Part shown: positions 18,914 to 28,622 of the stretch, one piece after another | Layout: the number at the start of each line of letters is the position of its first letter | Position numbering within the stretch: position 1 is the first letter of the stretch | Notes under the pieces: model-generated | Databases searched by the model: none | Seen by the model: only the letters and a program-made list of their open reading frames with translations | What the model was told of the DNA's origin: nothing | Source of the DNA: Chloroflexota bacterium | GTDB taxonomy: Bacteria > Chloroflexota > Limnocylindria > Limnocylindrales > CSP1-4 | Length of the DNA: 48,233 nt | Assembly (NCBI GenBank): GCA_029240655.1 | Contig: JARDZW010000003.1 | Coordinates: forward strand, 1 to 48,233 | Direction of reading: 5' to 3' | Made by a program: the position numbers and the translations under genes

Positions 18914-20474
18914 CGCGCGCAGGAGCGTTCGCGACCCGCGATCCTCGGTCCTGGACGGGTGGCTCGCGACTCTCGCTGAGAGCGGACGATTCGGCGCCGG
19001 TCAGCGGACCCCGCACGCCGAGGTAGGCCGCGGAGCCGGCGAGGGCCAGGATGATCCACATGTAGCGCTCATAGGCGAGGTGGAGAAACATCCCCGTGGT
19101 CAGGTAGGTGAGGAGTGCCACGATGAACGCCGTCGCCATCTGGGCATACTCCGGCGCTCGATCCCGCCATCGCCGGCGAGCTCGCTCGAGGCCGATCAGC
19201 GTCGCGCCGAACACGCCGCTGAACGCCAGGAAGCCGAGCAGCCCCGTCTCCGCCGCCATCCCCGCGAACAGATTGTGCGCCTGCCGAGCCTCGTTCTCAC
19301 TCGCGATGCCGACCTCGTCCGCGTACCGGCCGTAATGCACCGGGAAGAGGCCACGGCCGACGCCGAATACGGGGTTGTCCGCGAAGACGAGCAGGGCTGC
19401 GATCGTCTCGTTCGCGCGCTTGCGGATCGAGCTGTCTTCGGCCTGACTCGCGCCGCGCGTGCCAGTCGCACCGCCGATCGCCTCCAGCGTCGTCAGCCGC
19501 TCGAGGTACGACGGTTGCAGGGTGAACAAGACGGCGACCCCCAGCGCCACAGCGATCAGCTGCGTGGGCTTGATATAGCGGAACACCGTCATCAGCGCGA
19601 TCGCGACCGCGAGACCCAGCGCCGCGCCTCGGGAATACGTGAGCACCGCGCCGAAAGCGGTGACGAGGGTGGCCACGGCCGCGATCCATCGAAGGATCGG
19701 GCGACGCTCTCCCCAGATGCGAAACAGGCCGAGCGGGAGGAGCACGACCATGATCTGCGCGTAGCGGTTCTTCTCCCCGATCGGGCCAGCCAACCGGGGT
19801 TGCCCGTCCTCGTCGAACGTCCCGGTCTCGATCGTCGCGTCGCTGACCTGCGCGAAACCGCCGTAGTCGAAATCGAAGGATCCGGTCACCTGCTGATGGA
19901 TCGAGAGTGCCCCGAGGAGGAAGCCAACCGCGAGCAGGACCCAGACGACCATCCGCAGATCCGCGAGGGACCGGATGGAGTTGGTCACCGCGACATAGAC
20001 CAGCAGGCCTTCCACGACGAATGTGACCAGCATGTCCAGGGCAAGGTCGGGGTCGGCGGCCATCCCGATGACCGTTCCCAGGATCACGACGACGAAGTAG
20101 CCAAGCATGAACGGCAGGCCTGCCGCGATGACGATCGGCTGGCGGCGGACGATGACGTGGTAGGCGAACGGCACGATCAACAGGGCCGGGAAGGCGGCAC
20201 CGGCGAAATAGGGGACGTCGTACCGTTGGACCGCGATCGCGGCTGCGTTGCTGTACAGGATCGCCACGACGATCAGCGTCGCGCGGTCCGGCCGAAGGGC
20301 GACGCCGACGACGGCGACGATCGCGAGCAGGATTCCGACGGTCTGAAGGACGCGTTCGGCACTGACGAACCCGATGGCCACCGCCGCCGCGCATACGAGG
20401 AGGCTTGCGGCGAGCGGGCCGAGGACGAACGGCGCGCCGGGCGACGTGCGCAGCCGGCTCGTGATGGCGGTCAT
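18900..20474 (-). CDS. O-antigen ligase / Wzy-type polymerase family membrane protein
   Basis: Multiple TM segments; LTYSRGAALGLAVAIALM, NPVFGVGRGLFPVHYGRYADEVGIASENEARQAHNLFAGMAAETGLLGFLAF. Confidence 0.88.
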   Translation of the reverse strand: MTAITSRLRTSPGAPFVLGPLAASLLVCAAAVAIGFVSAERVLQTVGILLAIVAVVGVALRPDRATLIVVAILYSNAAAIAVQRYDVPYFAGAAFPALLIVPFAYHVIVRRQPIVIAAGLPFMLGYFVVVILGTVIGMAADPDLALDMLVTFVVEGLLVYVAVTNSIRSLADLRMVVWVLLAVGFLLGALSIHQQVTGSFDFDYGGFAQVSDATIETGTFDEDGQPRLAGPIGEKNRYAQIMVVLLPLGLFRIWGERRPILRWIAAVATLVTAFGAVLTYSRGAALGLAVAIALMTVFRYIKPTQLIAVALGVAVLFTLQPSYLERLTTLEAIGGATGTRGASQAEDSSIRKRANETIAALLVFADNPVFGVGRGLFPVHYGRYADEVGIASENEARQAHNLFAGMAAETGLLGFLAFSGVFGATLIGLERARRRWRDRAPEYAQMATAFIVALLTYLTTGMFLHLAYERYMWIILALAGSAAYLGVRGPLTGAESSALSESREPPVQDRGSRVANAPARVRAG

Positions 20475-21703
20475 GCGATGGCCTCGTCTGGCGCGTCATC
20501 GCGCTCCCCGTCAACCACTCCCGTGGGCTGGAACCGATCATTCGCCGCGGGTTCGAGCGTCCGGCGTGGCTCCCAGCGATCGATCCGCTCCCCGCGTGCC
20601 AGGTTGACCATCGCCCGCACGGCGGCGACGTTGACCATGACGAAGTAGGCTGGGATCGCCAGCGGTGCCTTGCGTCCGACGGGGTGCCCGGCGAGGAGGA
20701 TCCCGGCGCCCGCGAGCCCGTAACAAATGGCCTGTCCGACCGTGGCGATGCGGTAGATGCGCCCCAGGCGCCACGCGAGCGGGCTCACGACGGCCAGCGC
20801 GGCCATGGGCACAACGGCGGTCCGTAGCATGACCTTGTGCCACAGGAGCTGGACCGCGTACCAGCCGGTGCGTCGTGGGTCGAACAGCCGACGCATCAGG
20901 ATGAGGCATCGGAAGGACCGGGTCATGATCCGGACCTTGCGCCGGAATTCCAGCGCGCCCGAAGGGGCGACCGGCTCAAAGGCCAGCGCATCCTCGGCGA
21001 AGACCAGGCGCTGGTCCCCACCGATCACCCGCATCGTGTTCAGCATGTCGTCGCTCACCCCGTCAGGGATCGTGTCGAAGTGGTGTCGTCGTATCGCGTA
21101 GATCGCGCCCGTCGCGCTCGTCACGTTTCCGGCGGCCGACTGCGACCGCTTGAGGAGCCGGTCGAAGTCCCAGTATCCGCGCTCTCCGACGGCGGTGGCG
21201 TCCGCCTCCCCTTCCGGGAGGTAGACCTGGTTGCCCGCCACGCCGCCGACGGTCGAGTCGGCGAATGGCCGGACGAGCGCTCTGATCGCATCGGGAGCGT
21301 ATCGGCTGTTCGCATCGGAGAAGACGAGGATCTCGCCATTCGCCGCCTGAACCGCGGCTTCCAGGGCTGCACCCTTGCCGACCCGGCCCGGAGCGACCAG
21401 ACGAACGTCCTGGCTGCGATAGGCCGCGACGATCTCGTCAGTACCGTCTGTCGACCCGTCAGAGACGATGACGAACTCACGTCGATCCGCGGGGTAATCG
21501 AGCGCGAGAAGATTCTCGATGCGATCGCCGATCACGTCCGCCTCGTTGTACGCCGCGATGATGACGCTTACCGACGGCGTGATGTCCGCACGGGCAAACG
21601 GGCGCGGCCGGAGGCGGGCGCGGAGCACGGTCAGCACCGGCATGCCCGCGTACGTGATCCCGAGGATGGCCGTCGCGAGCCAGAAGATCGAGGTCCTGAT
21701 CAT
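20471..21703 (-). CDS. Family 2-type membrane glycosyltransferase
   Basis: PSVSVIIAAYNEADVIGDRIENLLALDYPADRREFVIVSDGSTDGTDEIV, EILVFSDANSRYAPDAI, C-terminal TM segments. Confidence 0.92.
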   Translation of the reverse strand: MIRTSIFWLATAILGITYAGMPVLTVLRARLRPRPFARADITPSVSVIIAAYNEADVIGDRIENLLALDYPADRREFVIVSDGSTDGTDEIVAAYRSQDVRLVAPGRVGKGAALEAAVQAANGEILVFSDANSRYAPDAIRALVRPFADSTVGGVAGNQVYLPEGEADATAVGERGYWDFDRLLKRSQSAAGNVTSATGAIYAIRRHHFDTIPDGVSDDMLNTMRVIGGDQRLVFAEDALAFEPVAPSGALEFRRKVRIMTRSFRCLILMRRLFDPRRTGWYAVQLLWHKVMLRTAVVPMAALAVVSPLAWRLGRIYRIATVGQAICYGLAGAGILLAGHPVGRKAPLAIPAYFVMVNVAAVRAMVNLARGERIDRWEPRRTLEPAANDRFQPTGVVDGERDDAPDEAIA

Positions 21704-23049
21704 GGTCGCTCGACCGAGACCGATGGTGTCGCGACATCGTTCGACCGGGGGTCGTACGAACGTCGATCGGGATCGGTCACGACGCCCGGGAGCGCGTCGA
21801 TACGGTCCAAGATCGCCCGGGCATTCACGTCGACGTCGAAGTCCGACAGGATGCGTTGACGGGCGGCGGCGCCCATGCGAACGCGAAGGTGCGGATCGTC
21901 CACCAGGCGGCGGATCGCCGCCGCGAGTGCGGTGACGTCTCCGGGGTCGACGAGCAGGCCCGAGACCCCGTCCTCCACGAGCTCTGGGATGCCGGACAGC
22001 CGGCTGGCCACCACCGGAAGCCCACAGCTCATGGCCTCCATGAGGACCACCGGGATGCCCTCGCGCTTGCCGTTCCGGGCGACGACGCTCGGGGCAACGA
22101 GAAGATCGGCTTCCCCGAGCGCAGCGACTACTTCGGACCGGGTCCGTCGGCCATCGAGTGTCACGACGCCACCGAGACCGGCGTCATCGATCTGGGCCCG
22201 GAGCCGCGCCTCATCCTCGCCTTCCCCGATGAACCGGCAGCGGAGGTCCAGCCCCGCGTCCACGAGCAGGCGACATGCGTCGATGAGAACGGACTGGCCC
22301 TTCACCTCATGGAGGGTCCCGATGCCCAGGATCGTGAACGGTCGCGGCGTGGCATCGCGCTCCGGGACGGGTCGAAGGAGCGCCGTGTCGACTCCGCAAT
22401 GGACGACGTGTACGCGCTCGCGCGCCCATTCACCGCACTCCCCCACGATCTCTTCGAGGTTGTCCCTCGAGATGGCGATGACGAACGCGGCCTCGCGGAC
22501 CTTGCGGTCCAGCATGTGGCGATCCACATGGAGGTCCGAACCATGGGCGACGAAACTGAACGGGATGCCAGTCAGGCGGTGGATGATGAAACCCGCGGCG
22601 GCAGGATGATTCGAGAAATGGCAATGGACGTGCCGCACGCCGAGCGATTCCATCTCGTGCGCCATATGGACGACCTTGGGGAAGATCGCCAAACCACCGA
22701 AGAAGTAGTTCGCACTCCCCAGCGTGCCGCGCATCAGGGCCGCCAGCGCGCCAAGGTACGCCCGCGGCCGTCGACGCAGGGCGCGGAGCTGGCTGGCGAT
22801 GATCGCTCGCGAGAGGAACGGCTCGTATCGTGCTCGCTCGACGAGATCGAGCGCCTCGGGATGGCTCACTGACTCGCGATGCCGCAGCAACGGGAATAGT
22901 TCAACGCGCTGCGCCAGCCTCTCGACGGCCAGCAGCTCGAAGAGGATGAACGTCTCCGTCAACTTCGGAAACCGCGACACGACGTAGGCGATCGGCGCCC
23001 GTCGCCGGGTCGGATCGCCCGCCGAGGCGATCGACAGCGGACCGCTCAA
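21700..23049 (-). CDS. Glycosyltransferase family 4
   Basis: YVVSRFPKLTETFILFELLAVERLA, SFVAHGSDLHVDRHML, FTILGIGTLHEVKGQSVLIDACRLL, GKREGIPVVLMEAMSCGLPVVASRLSGIPELVEDGVSGLLVDPGD. Confidence 0.94.
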   Translation of the reverse strand: MSGPLSIASAGDPTRRRAPIAYVVSRFPKLTETFILFELLAVERLAQRVELFPLLRHRESVSHPEALDLVERARYEPFLSRAIIASQLRALRRRPRAYLGALAALMRGTLGSANYFFGGLAIFPKVVHMAHEMESLGVRHVHCHFSNHPAAAGFIIHRLTGIPFSFVAHGSDLHVDRHMLDRKVREAAFVIAISRDNLEEIVGECGEWARERVHVVHCGVDTALLRPVPERDATPRPFTILGIGTLHEVKGQSVLIDACRLLVDAGLDLRCRFIGEGEDEARLRAQIDDAGLGGVVTLDGRRTRSEVVAALGEADLLVAPSVVARNGKREGIPVVLMEAMSCGLPVVASRLSGIPELVEDGVSGLLVDPGDVTALAAAIRRLVDDPHLRVRMGAAARQRILSDFDVDVNARAILDRIDALPGVVTDPDRRSYDPRSNDVATPSVSVERP

Positions 23050-24080
23050 CGCAGCACGCCCGACGGCGTCGCCCCGGGCGACCGCCGCTCGATCGCCGAC
23101 GAGCCGAACCCATCGGGATGGCTGGTGTGCCAGCGCCAGGCGCTTGCGACGATCTCGGCGAGGTCGTGGCGAGGTTCCCAGCCCAGGATGTCCCGAGCCA
23201 GCCGTCCGTCCGCCCAGATGGCGCTCGGGTCACCCGGGCGGCGCGGCCGCTCGCGGGTCTCGATCGGTCGACCGGTCGCGGCCCGTGCGGCGGCCACGAC
23301 ATCGAGCACCGACGCGCCCTGACCCGTCCCGAGGTTCAGTGTTGCTCCCCGCCCCCCACCCATCAGGTACTCGAGTGCCAGCACGTGAGCGTCCGCCAGA
23401 TCCAGGACATGGACGTAGTCGCGGATGGCCGTGCCGTCAGGCGTGGGATAGTCGGTACCGAACACGTCGACGACCGGCGTGCGACCAGCCGCGACCTTCA
23501 TGACGGCCGGAACGAGATTCTCCGCGTTCCGCCAGTCCTCCCCGTTCGAGCCGTCGAGGGCGGCACCGGCCGCGTTGAAGTACCGCAGCGCCGCTGTGCG
23601 GACGCCGTGCGCGCCCTCGAACCAGCCGGCCATGCGCTCCATCAGGTACTTGCTTTCGCCGTAGGGATTCTCCGGGCGGATCGGGCTCGACTCAGCGACC
23701 GGCAGGTCGTCGGGCGTGCCGTACACGGCGCACGTGCTTGACAGCACCAGTCGGCGGACGCCGGTCTCGGCCATCGCTCGGAGTAGGGACAGGCTGCCCG
23801 TGACGTTCATCTCGAAGTAACGGCCGGGATCGGCGACGGACTCGGCGACCGATTTGCTGGCGGCGAAGTGGATCACGGCCTCCGACCGCTGCGCGCGCAG
23901 GATCTCCCCGACGAGCGCGGTGTCGCGGACGTCCCCCACATGGAGGGGCACTTCCGCCACTGCCGCGCGATGTCCATGTTCGAGCGAATCGAGCACGGAC
24001 ACCGTGTGGCCGCCCGCGACGAGACGGCCGACCGTATGCGAGCCGATATACCCCGCACCGCCAGTGACCAGCACACGCAT
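23046..24080 (-). CDS. galE: UDP-glucose 4-epimerase
   Basis: MRVLVTGGAGYIGSHTVGRLVAGGHTVSVLDSLEHGHRAAV, STCAVYGTPDDLPVAESSPIRPENPYGESKYLME, ALRYFNAAGAALDGSNGEDW, RDYVHVLDLADAHVLALEYL. Confidence 0.95.
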   Translation of the reverse strand: MRVLVTGGAGYIGSHTVGRLVAGGHTVSVLDSLEHGHRAAVAEVPLHVGDVRDTALVGEILRAQRSEAVIHFAASKSVAESVADPGRYFEMNVTGSLSLLRAMAETGVRRLVLSSTCAVYGTPDDLPVAESSPIRPENPYGESKYLMERMAGWFEGAHGVRTAALRYFNAAGAALDGSNGEDWRNAENLVPAVMKVAAGRTPVVDVFGTDYPTPDGTAIRDYVHVLDLADAHVLALEYLMGGGRGATLNLGTGQGASVLDVVAAARAATGRPIETRERPRRPGDPSAIWADGRLARDILGWEPRHDLAEIVASAWRWHTSHPDGFGSSAIERRSPGATPSGVLR

Positions 24081-24087
24081 CGCGGGG

Positions 24088-25530
24088 TCAGTCCTGCCGC
24101 TGGTTGGCCCGCGTACGTGCCCGGCTGCGGCGAACCGGCCGGATCGGCTGGGCCTGCATCGTGGTCGCAGGCTGCGCCTGCATCGAGGGGGCGTCCACAC
24201 CGACCGTGGTCGCGGCATGACGAGGATCGGGTTGGCTCGCCTGGGCGTCCTGGCGGAAGCGTCCGCGCGAGCGTGCGTCGAGCACGACGCCAAGGACGGT
24301 CGCACCGACCAGCGTCAGGCTTTCGACCGCATGCGCAAGCGCATCGCGCTTGGTCTGGTCGCGTCGCACGACCACGACCGACGCATCGGTGGCGCGTGCG
24401 TACACGAGCGCCTCCGCCGAGCCCAGCGTGGGAGGACCAGCCACGACGACGAGGTCGTGATCGGCCAGCAGCAGGTCGAGGATGCTCCGGACCGTGCCGT
24501 CATCGAGTCGATCGAGACGCCCATGGCCCACGGGCACGACATGCAACTCCGGCCCGTGCGCGACGATGACATCCGGCAGGGCGACCTGACCTTGGATGAC
24601 CTCGGCCAGACCCGGTCGATCGCGCAGGCCGAGCAGAGCCGAGGCCTCCCCGTCCACGTCGTCGCCGTCGACCAGCACGGTCCGCCGACCACTCGTGGCG
24701 AGCGCGGTCGCAAGGTTGCCCGCGGTCTCGCCCGCACCGTCCCCGGATTGAGCGCCGACGACCAGGAGGCTGGAGACCGGATGCTTGCCGTCGGCGAACA
24801 CGATCTTGGTCGCGACGATCCGATACGAGGAGGCCATGCGCGAAACGGGCATCCGCTCGACCACAAGCCCTCGTTGGGCGTTCGACGACCGGCTTCCTTC
24901 CACCTGGCCGAGGAATGGGACAGGTACGAGGCGACTGACGTCATCACGCGCCCGCACCGTGGCTCCGACGTATTCGATGAGGACCACCACCACGAGCGCG
25001 CCGAGCAGCCCCGCCAGCGCGGTCAGCATCGCGATCAGCGACACCTGCGGTGCGATGGGCGTCGTCGGCGGCTCAGCGAATTCCAGGATCTGGAGCTCAC
25101 CCTCGGGTCGACCGGTCCCCTGCGAGACCAATTCGGTCAGCAACCCCGAGAGCGTGTTGGCGATCTGCGCCGCCCGAGCCGGATCCGCGTCCTGCACGCG
25201 GATGCTCAGTGTCCGGTTCGTGTCGTTGGCGATCACGCGCGTGGCCGCATCGAGCTCGGCGGACGAGGCCTCCAGCCCGAGCCGGGTGATGGCCTCCTCC
25301 AGGCGGGGCCGGACCGTGACCAGCTCGGCGTACGTCAGTGCCAGCTGCCCCGAGGCACGAAGGGTGTTCAGGTCCCCTTCGTACGGCCCGACCAGGAGCT
25401 GTGCGCGAGCCTCATAGGTTGGCGGGATCTGTGTCGCCACGAGGTAGCCCGCGAGTCCGGCGACCCACGTGGCCACAAGCAACGTCCACCACCAACGACG
25501 AGCGGTGGCAAGGTAGCCAGAAAGTTCCAA
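24088..25530 (-). CDS. Wzz/chain-length-determinant protein fused to a degenerate BY-kinase-like domain
   Basis: N-terminal Wzz-like TM and PTYEARAQLLVGPYEG; C-terminal MinD/BY-kinase-like fold (SSLLVVGAQSGDGAGETAGNLATALA, RTVLVDGDD, HDLVVVAGPPTLGSAEALVYARATDASVVVVRRDQTK). Confidence 0.9.
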   Translation of the reverse strand: MELSGYLATARRWWWTLLVATWVAGLAGYLVATQIPPTYEARAQLLVGPYEGDLNTLRASGQLALTYAELVTVRPRLEEAITRLGLEASSAELDAATRVIANDTNRTLSIRVQDADPARAAQIANTLSGLLTELVSQGTGRPEGELQILEFAEPPTTPIAPQVSLIAMLTALAGLLGALVVVVLIEYVGATVRARDDVSRLVPVPFLGQVEGSRSSNAQRGLVVERMPVSRMASSYRIVATKIVFADGKHPVSSLLVVGAQSGDGAGETAGNLATALATSGRRTVLVDGDDVDGEASALLGLRDRPGLAEVIQGQVALPDVIVAHGPELHVVPVGHGRLDRLDDGTVRSILDLLLADHDLVVVAGPPTLGSAEALVYARATDASVVVVRRDQTKRDALAHAVESLTLVGATVLGVVLDARSRGRFRQDAQASQPDPRHAATTVGVDAPSMQAQPATTMQAQPIRPVRRSRARTRANQRQD

Positions 25531-25667
25531 GGGTCAACTCCAGCAGTCGGTCCGGGCCCGTCGCGCATCCGGCCGGCCGGGGGATAGAGGATAGGGGCGC
25601 CGTCCCGACCTGCATAGTCCGGCCGGTTCCCCGACGCACCAGAAGGAGGAGACGGACCGAACGACGA

Positions 25668-26717
25668 TCATCGGAGGGACCGCCGTGCGCGCGCGTCGAT
25701 GGTGGATGCCCACAGCAGCTGAGCCCTGATCAGGGGCGTCCGCGCCCGCATACCCACGTTGATCCGTCGCAGACGCAGCGGATCGGCATGCCGCAGGTCG
25801 TTGCCGCCGCGCTCGGTCGTGAACGCGAGCGTCATACCGGCGCGACGGGCGGCCTCGACGGCATCGCCGCTGTGGGCGCCACTCGGATAGGCGAGCACCG
25901 TCGGCGTCGGACCGACCTCGCGCTCCAGGTCCTGGTGGGCAGCGACGATCTCGTCCACGGCCTGATCGAGTGGCAGCCGGTCCAGCAGGGGGTGGGTCCG
26001 CGTGTGCGGTGCCAACGTCACGCCATCGAGCGACAGGCGCCGCAGCTCGTCCCATCCCAGCACGGCGTCCGCGAGGTCCGGGCCCGACCCCCCGAGGGCC
26101 GATATCAGGCGCTCAACCCCGCGCATCGCCTCGTCGTGAGGCAGTGACTTGATGAACGCCCGCAGCGAGCGAAGGGCGGCGGCTCGTTCCTCCGGGGTCC
26201 GCAGCGGCCGCGGTCCGATGGGCCTGTCGGGCAAGGTCTCTGACGAGGTCGATCGGACTGCCGCCCACAGCCGGTCCCACCAGAAGCCGGGCCGGGTGCC
26301 TTCGGGATACGCCGTCGGGACGAACAGGGTGGCCGGGATCCCCGCCGCACGAAGGACGGGCCACGCGTGGTGGGCGAAGTCGCGGTATGCATCATCGAAC
26401 GTGACGAGCACCGCCCGAGGGGGCAACCGCTGCGGGTGGGGCAGGGTATCCAGCACCTCCTGGAGCGACACGGGATGAGCGAATCGACGCAAGCCGTCAA
26501 CCTGTTCTGCGAAGTCGCGCGGTGAGGCGCTGATGAGCGAGGGCAGCAGGTCCGGTCGAGCATCCGGGACGTCGACTCGGTGATAGGTCAGCACCGCGAG
26601 CGTGCCGCGTCGCCAGGGTGCGAGCCGTTCGAGGGACGCGATCATGCGGTCGGCAACCCGGCCACGGACGGCCGCCGACCCCGCTCGAATCGCGATCGAC
26701 CGGAGCCGGTCAGCCAT
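25668..26717 (-). CDS. Polysaccharide deacetylase (NodB-like)
   Basis: AVLTYHRVDVPDA, PPRAVLVTFDDAYRDFAHHAWPVLRAAGIPATLFVPTAYPEG, LAPHTRTHPLLDRLP. Confidence 0.93.
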   Translation of the reverse strand: MADRLRSIAIRAGSAAVRGRVADRMIASLERLAPWRRGTLAVLTYHRVDVPDARPDLLPSLISASPRDFAEQVDGLRRFAHPVSLQEVLDTLPHPQRLPPRAVLVTFDDAYRDFAHHAWPVLRAAGIPATLFVPTAYPEGTRPGFWWDRLWAAVRSTSSETLPDRPIGPRPLRTPEERAAALRSLRAFIKSLPHDEAMRGVERLISALGGSGPDLADAVLGWDELRRLSLDGVTLAPHTRTHPLLDRLPLDQAVDEIVAAHQDLEREVGPTPTVLAYPSGAHSGDAVEAARRAGMTLAFTTERGGNDLRHADPLRLRRINVGMRARTPLIRAQLLWASTIDARARRSLR

Positions 26718-27942
26718 GCCGACCTCGTCGAGCGATACCGGTCGCGATGCCGGCGAGTTGGGCTAGCCCCGGTGCCGGGTCATCCCGGGCGAGTACATCG
26801 TCCCCGATGCGGGGATCGATCAGGCTGCCCACTGCGCCCAGGGCGGATCGTCGCGGCGGGAATGGCAGCTCCGGATACCGTCGTCGACCCAGAGCCACGC
26901 TGCCGATCCAACTGAGGTCGAGCCGAAGGTTCCGGGCGCGGATGCCGATGGCGTAATCGGACGCCACGGGCGTCTCGGGAGGCGGGGGTCCATCAAGCAG
27001 CAGCTCGGCGAGACGCGCCGGGAAGTCCATGCCGGCGCGCACGGCGAGCGGCAGTGAGCCCCAAACGCGGCCGTTGATCTCCATGAGCTCGGGCCCGGTC
27101 GGGGTCAACCTGAATTCGACCATCGCCAGCCCGGTCCAGGCCAGATGGCGGAGCAGTCGGCTCGCGTAGTCGTACAGCGTGGGATCGAGTGGGACGCTCT
27201 CCCGGAGCGCGCTCGCCCCCCCGGTCACCGGTACCTCTCTCAGGCGGCGGTGCTGGAACGCGGCCAGCGGTCGGCCTTCGTGCGCGAGCAACTCGATGCC
27301 GTGGCCTTCCCCAGGCTGCCAGCGCTGCAAAAGGATCCCGGTCCGACCCTCGAGTGCCGCCACGAGCGAGCGGAGCCGACGCTCGTCGCCGGCGTACGCG
27401 ACGCTGAATGCGTCGATCGTCCCGTCGGAACGGAATTCACGGGATACCCGGGGTTTCACGACGACCGGCCAGCCGAGTCCCTCCGCGACCTCCGCCGCTT
27501 GCTCGGCGTTCGCGACCTCGCAGGTCGTGGGGATCGGCACGCCGAGGCTCGCCGCCATGTCGAGCGTCTGTCCCTTGTCGTGCGCGACCGCCAGCGCCGT
27601 CGGGTGCGGCAGGGCGAGCCGGGTGGATGCGTCGAACCGATCGCGGGCAGCGGCCAGCGGCAACCCGATCTCATCCGTGATGGGAATGAGAAGGTCGACC
27701 GCTGAGCGCCGCGCGGCGAGCTCGAGGGTCTCCACCGCTGCCTCCGCCCGCTCGACCGGATCCGGATAGACGAGTCGGTCGCTGGTCCACCGTGACCGGA
27801 AGCCCGCGCTGCGTCGATCGGTGTCCGCGGCGGTGACCCGCCAGCCCCGTCGGCCCAAAGAGCGAATGAACGCGATCGCGCTGCCACGGGACGCGTCCGT
27901 CACGAGGACATGCCGGCGCCGGTCAGGAGCTGGTCGCATCAT
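26710..27942 (-). CDS. ATP-grasp family ligase (carboxylate-amine ligase-like), substrate unknown
   Basis: HVLVTDASRGSAIAFIRSLGRRGWRVTAADTDRRSAGFRSRW, HDKGQTLDMAASLGVPIPTT, WPVVVKPRVSREF, GIELLAHEGRPLAAFQHRRLRE, MVEFRLTPTGPELMEINGRVWGSLPLAVRAGMDFP; ATGATG start overlaps upstream stop. Confidence 0.9.
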   Translation of the reverse strand: MMRPAPDRRRHVLVTDASRGSAIAFIRSLGRRGWRVTAADTDRRSAGFRSRWTSDRLVYPDPVERAEAAVETLELAARRSAVDLLIPITDEIGLPLAAARDRFDASTRLALPHPTALAVAHDKGQTLDMAASLGVPIPTTCEVANAEQAAEVAEGLGWPVVVKPRVSREFRSDGTIDAFSVAYAGDERRLRSLVAALEGRTGILLQRWQPGEGHGIELLAHEGRPLAAFQHRRLREVPVTGGASALRESVPLDPTLYDYASRLLRHLAWTGLAMVEFRLTPTGPELMEINGRVWGSLPLAVRAGMDFPARLAELLLDGPPPPETPVASDYAIGIRARNLRLDLSWIGSVALGRRRYPELPFPPRRSALGAVGSLIDPRIGDDVLARDDPAPGLAQLAGIATGIARRGRHG

Positions 27943-28622
27943 TTCCTGCGTCTGGCGACGCGCAGGATATGTCCCGCAACGGCTTCCACGACCTCGTCGA
28001 TCGGTCGCGTGGCATCGACCTCGACGAACCGTGGTACGTGGGCCGCGATGGCGCGGTACTCGCCCCGGCGGCGCTCGAGCGCATCCAGCGAACCCTCCCC
28101 CTTGCGCGCGAGCAGAACCTCTGCGGGCGCGTCCAGATATACGACGAGATGGGGTTTCGGGTAGAGCTTGTCGAGCAGCAGCCCATGGAGCCGCTGGCTG
28201 ACCGACCGGGCATGCTCGGTGGACACGTCGTACGCGTGGTAGTCGATGAAGAAGTGGCGGTCGAAGATCACGACGACGCCTCGTCGCTGCCACTTCCAGG
28301 CCAACAGCTGGCGGTACCACTCCTCGGCACTCCGATTGGCAAGCCGCAGGCCGGTTCGAGCGTCCGCCGCGAGACGCTTTATGGGCGATCTCGGCCGGCC
28401 GGGACGCGCAGCATGCGACGGTGGTCCGGCCGTGTCCGGCGGCGCGCCGAGAGCGCGTTTCAATCTCCGGGCCACGCGGGTCGTCGGGAGGATCGCGTTA
28501 CTGGAGTCGGCGCTGACCCCCATGTACAGATACCGGACGGGTATCCCCAGTGCGTCTTCGAGACGCCGGGCGACCGTGGTCTTGCCGGCGCCGTCCGGCC
28601 CGACCAGGGCGACGGTCGTCAC
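27939..28622 (-). CDS. Thymidylate-kinase-like P-loop kinase
   Basis: VALVGPDGAGKTTVARRLEDALGIPVRYLYMG, GVVVIFDRHFFIDYHAYD, PHLVVYLDAPAEVLLARKGEG; GTG start overlapping upstream stop. Confidence 0.86.
   Translation of the reverse strand: MTTVALVGPDGAGKTTVARRLEDALGIPVRYLYMGVSADSSNAILPTTRVARRLKRALGAPPDTAGPPSHAARPGRPRSPIKRLAADARTGLRLANRSAEEWYRQLLAWKWQRRGVVVIFDRHFFIDYHAYDVSTEHARSVSQRLHGLLLDKLYPKPHLVVYLDAPAEVLLARKGEGSLDALERRRGEYRAIAAHVPRFVEVDATRPIDEVVEAVAGHILRVARRRK

Noticed and set aside
19080-20648. 522-aa plus-strand ORF opposite the O-antigen ligase-like gene
   Set aside because: Charged, repetitive antisense translation (HDERRRHLG..., DDHPQIREGPDG...) typical of high-GC shadow ORFs.
27939-28622. 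Housekeeping thymidylate kinase (tmk)
   Set aside because: DRH instead of DRY, location inside the polysaccharide block and a similar paralogue nearby argue against a dTMP kinase; symbol withheld.
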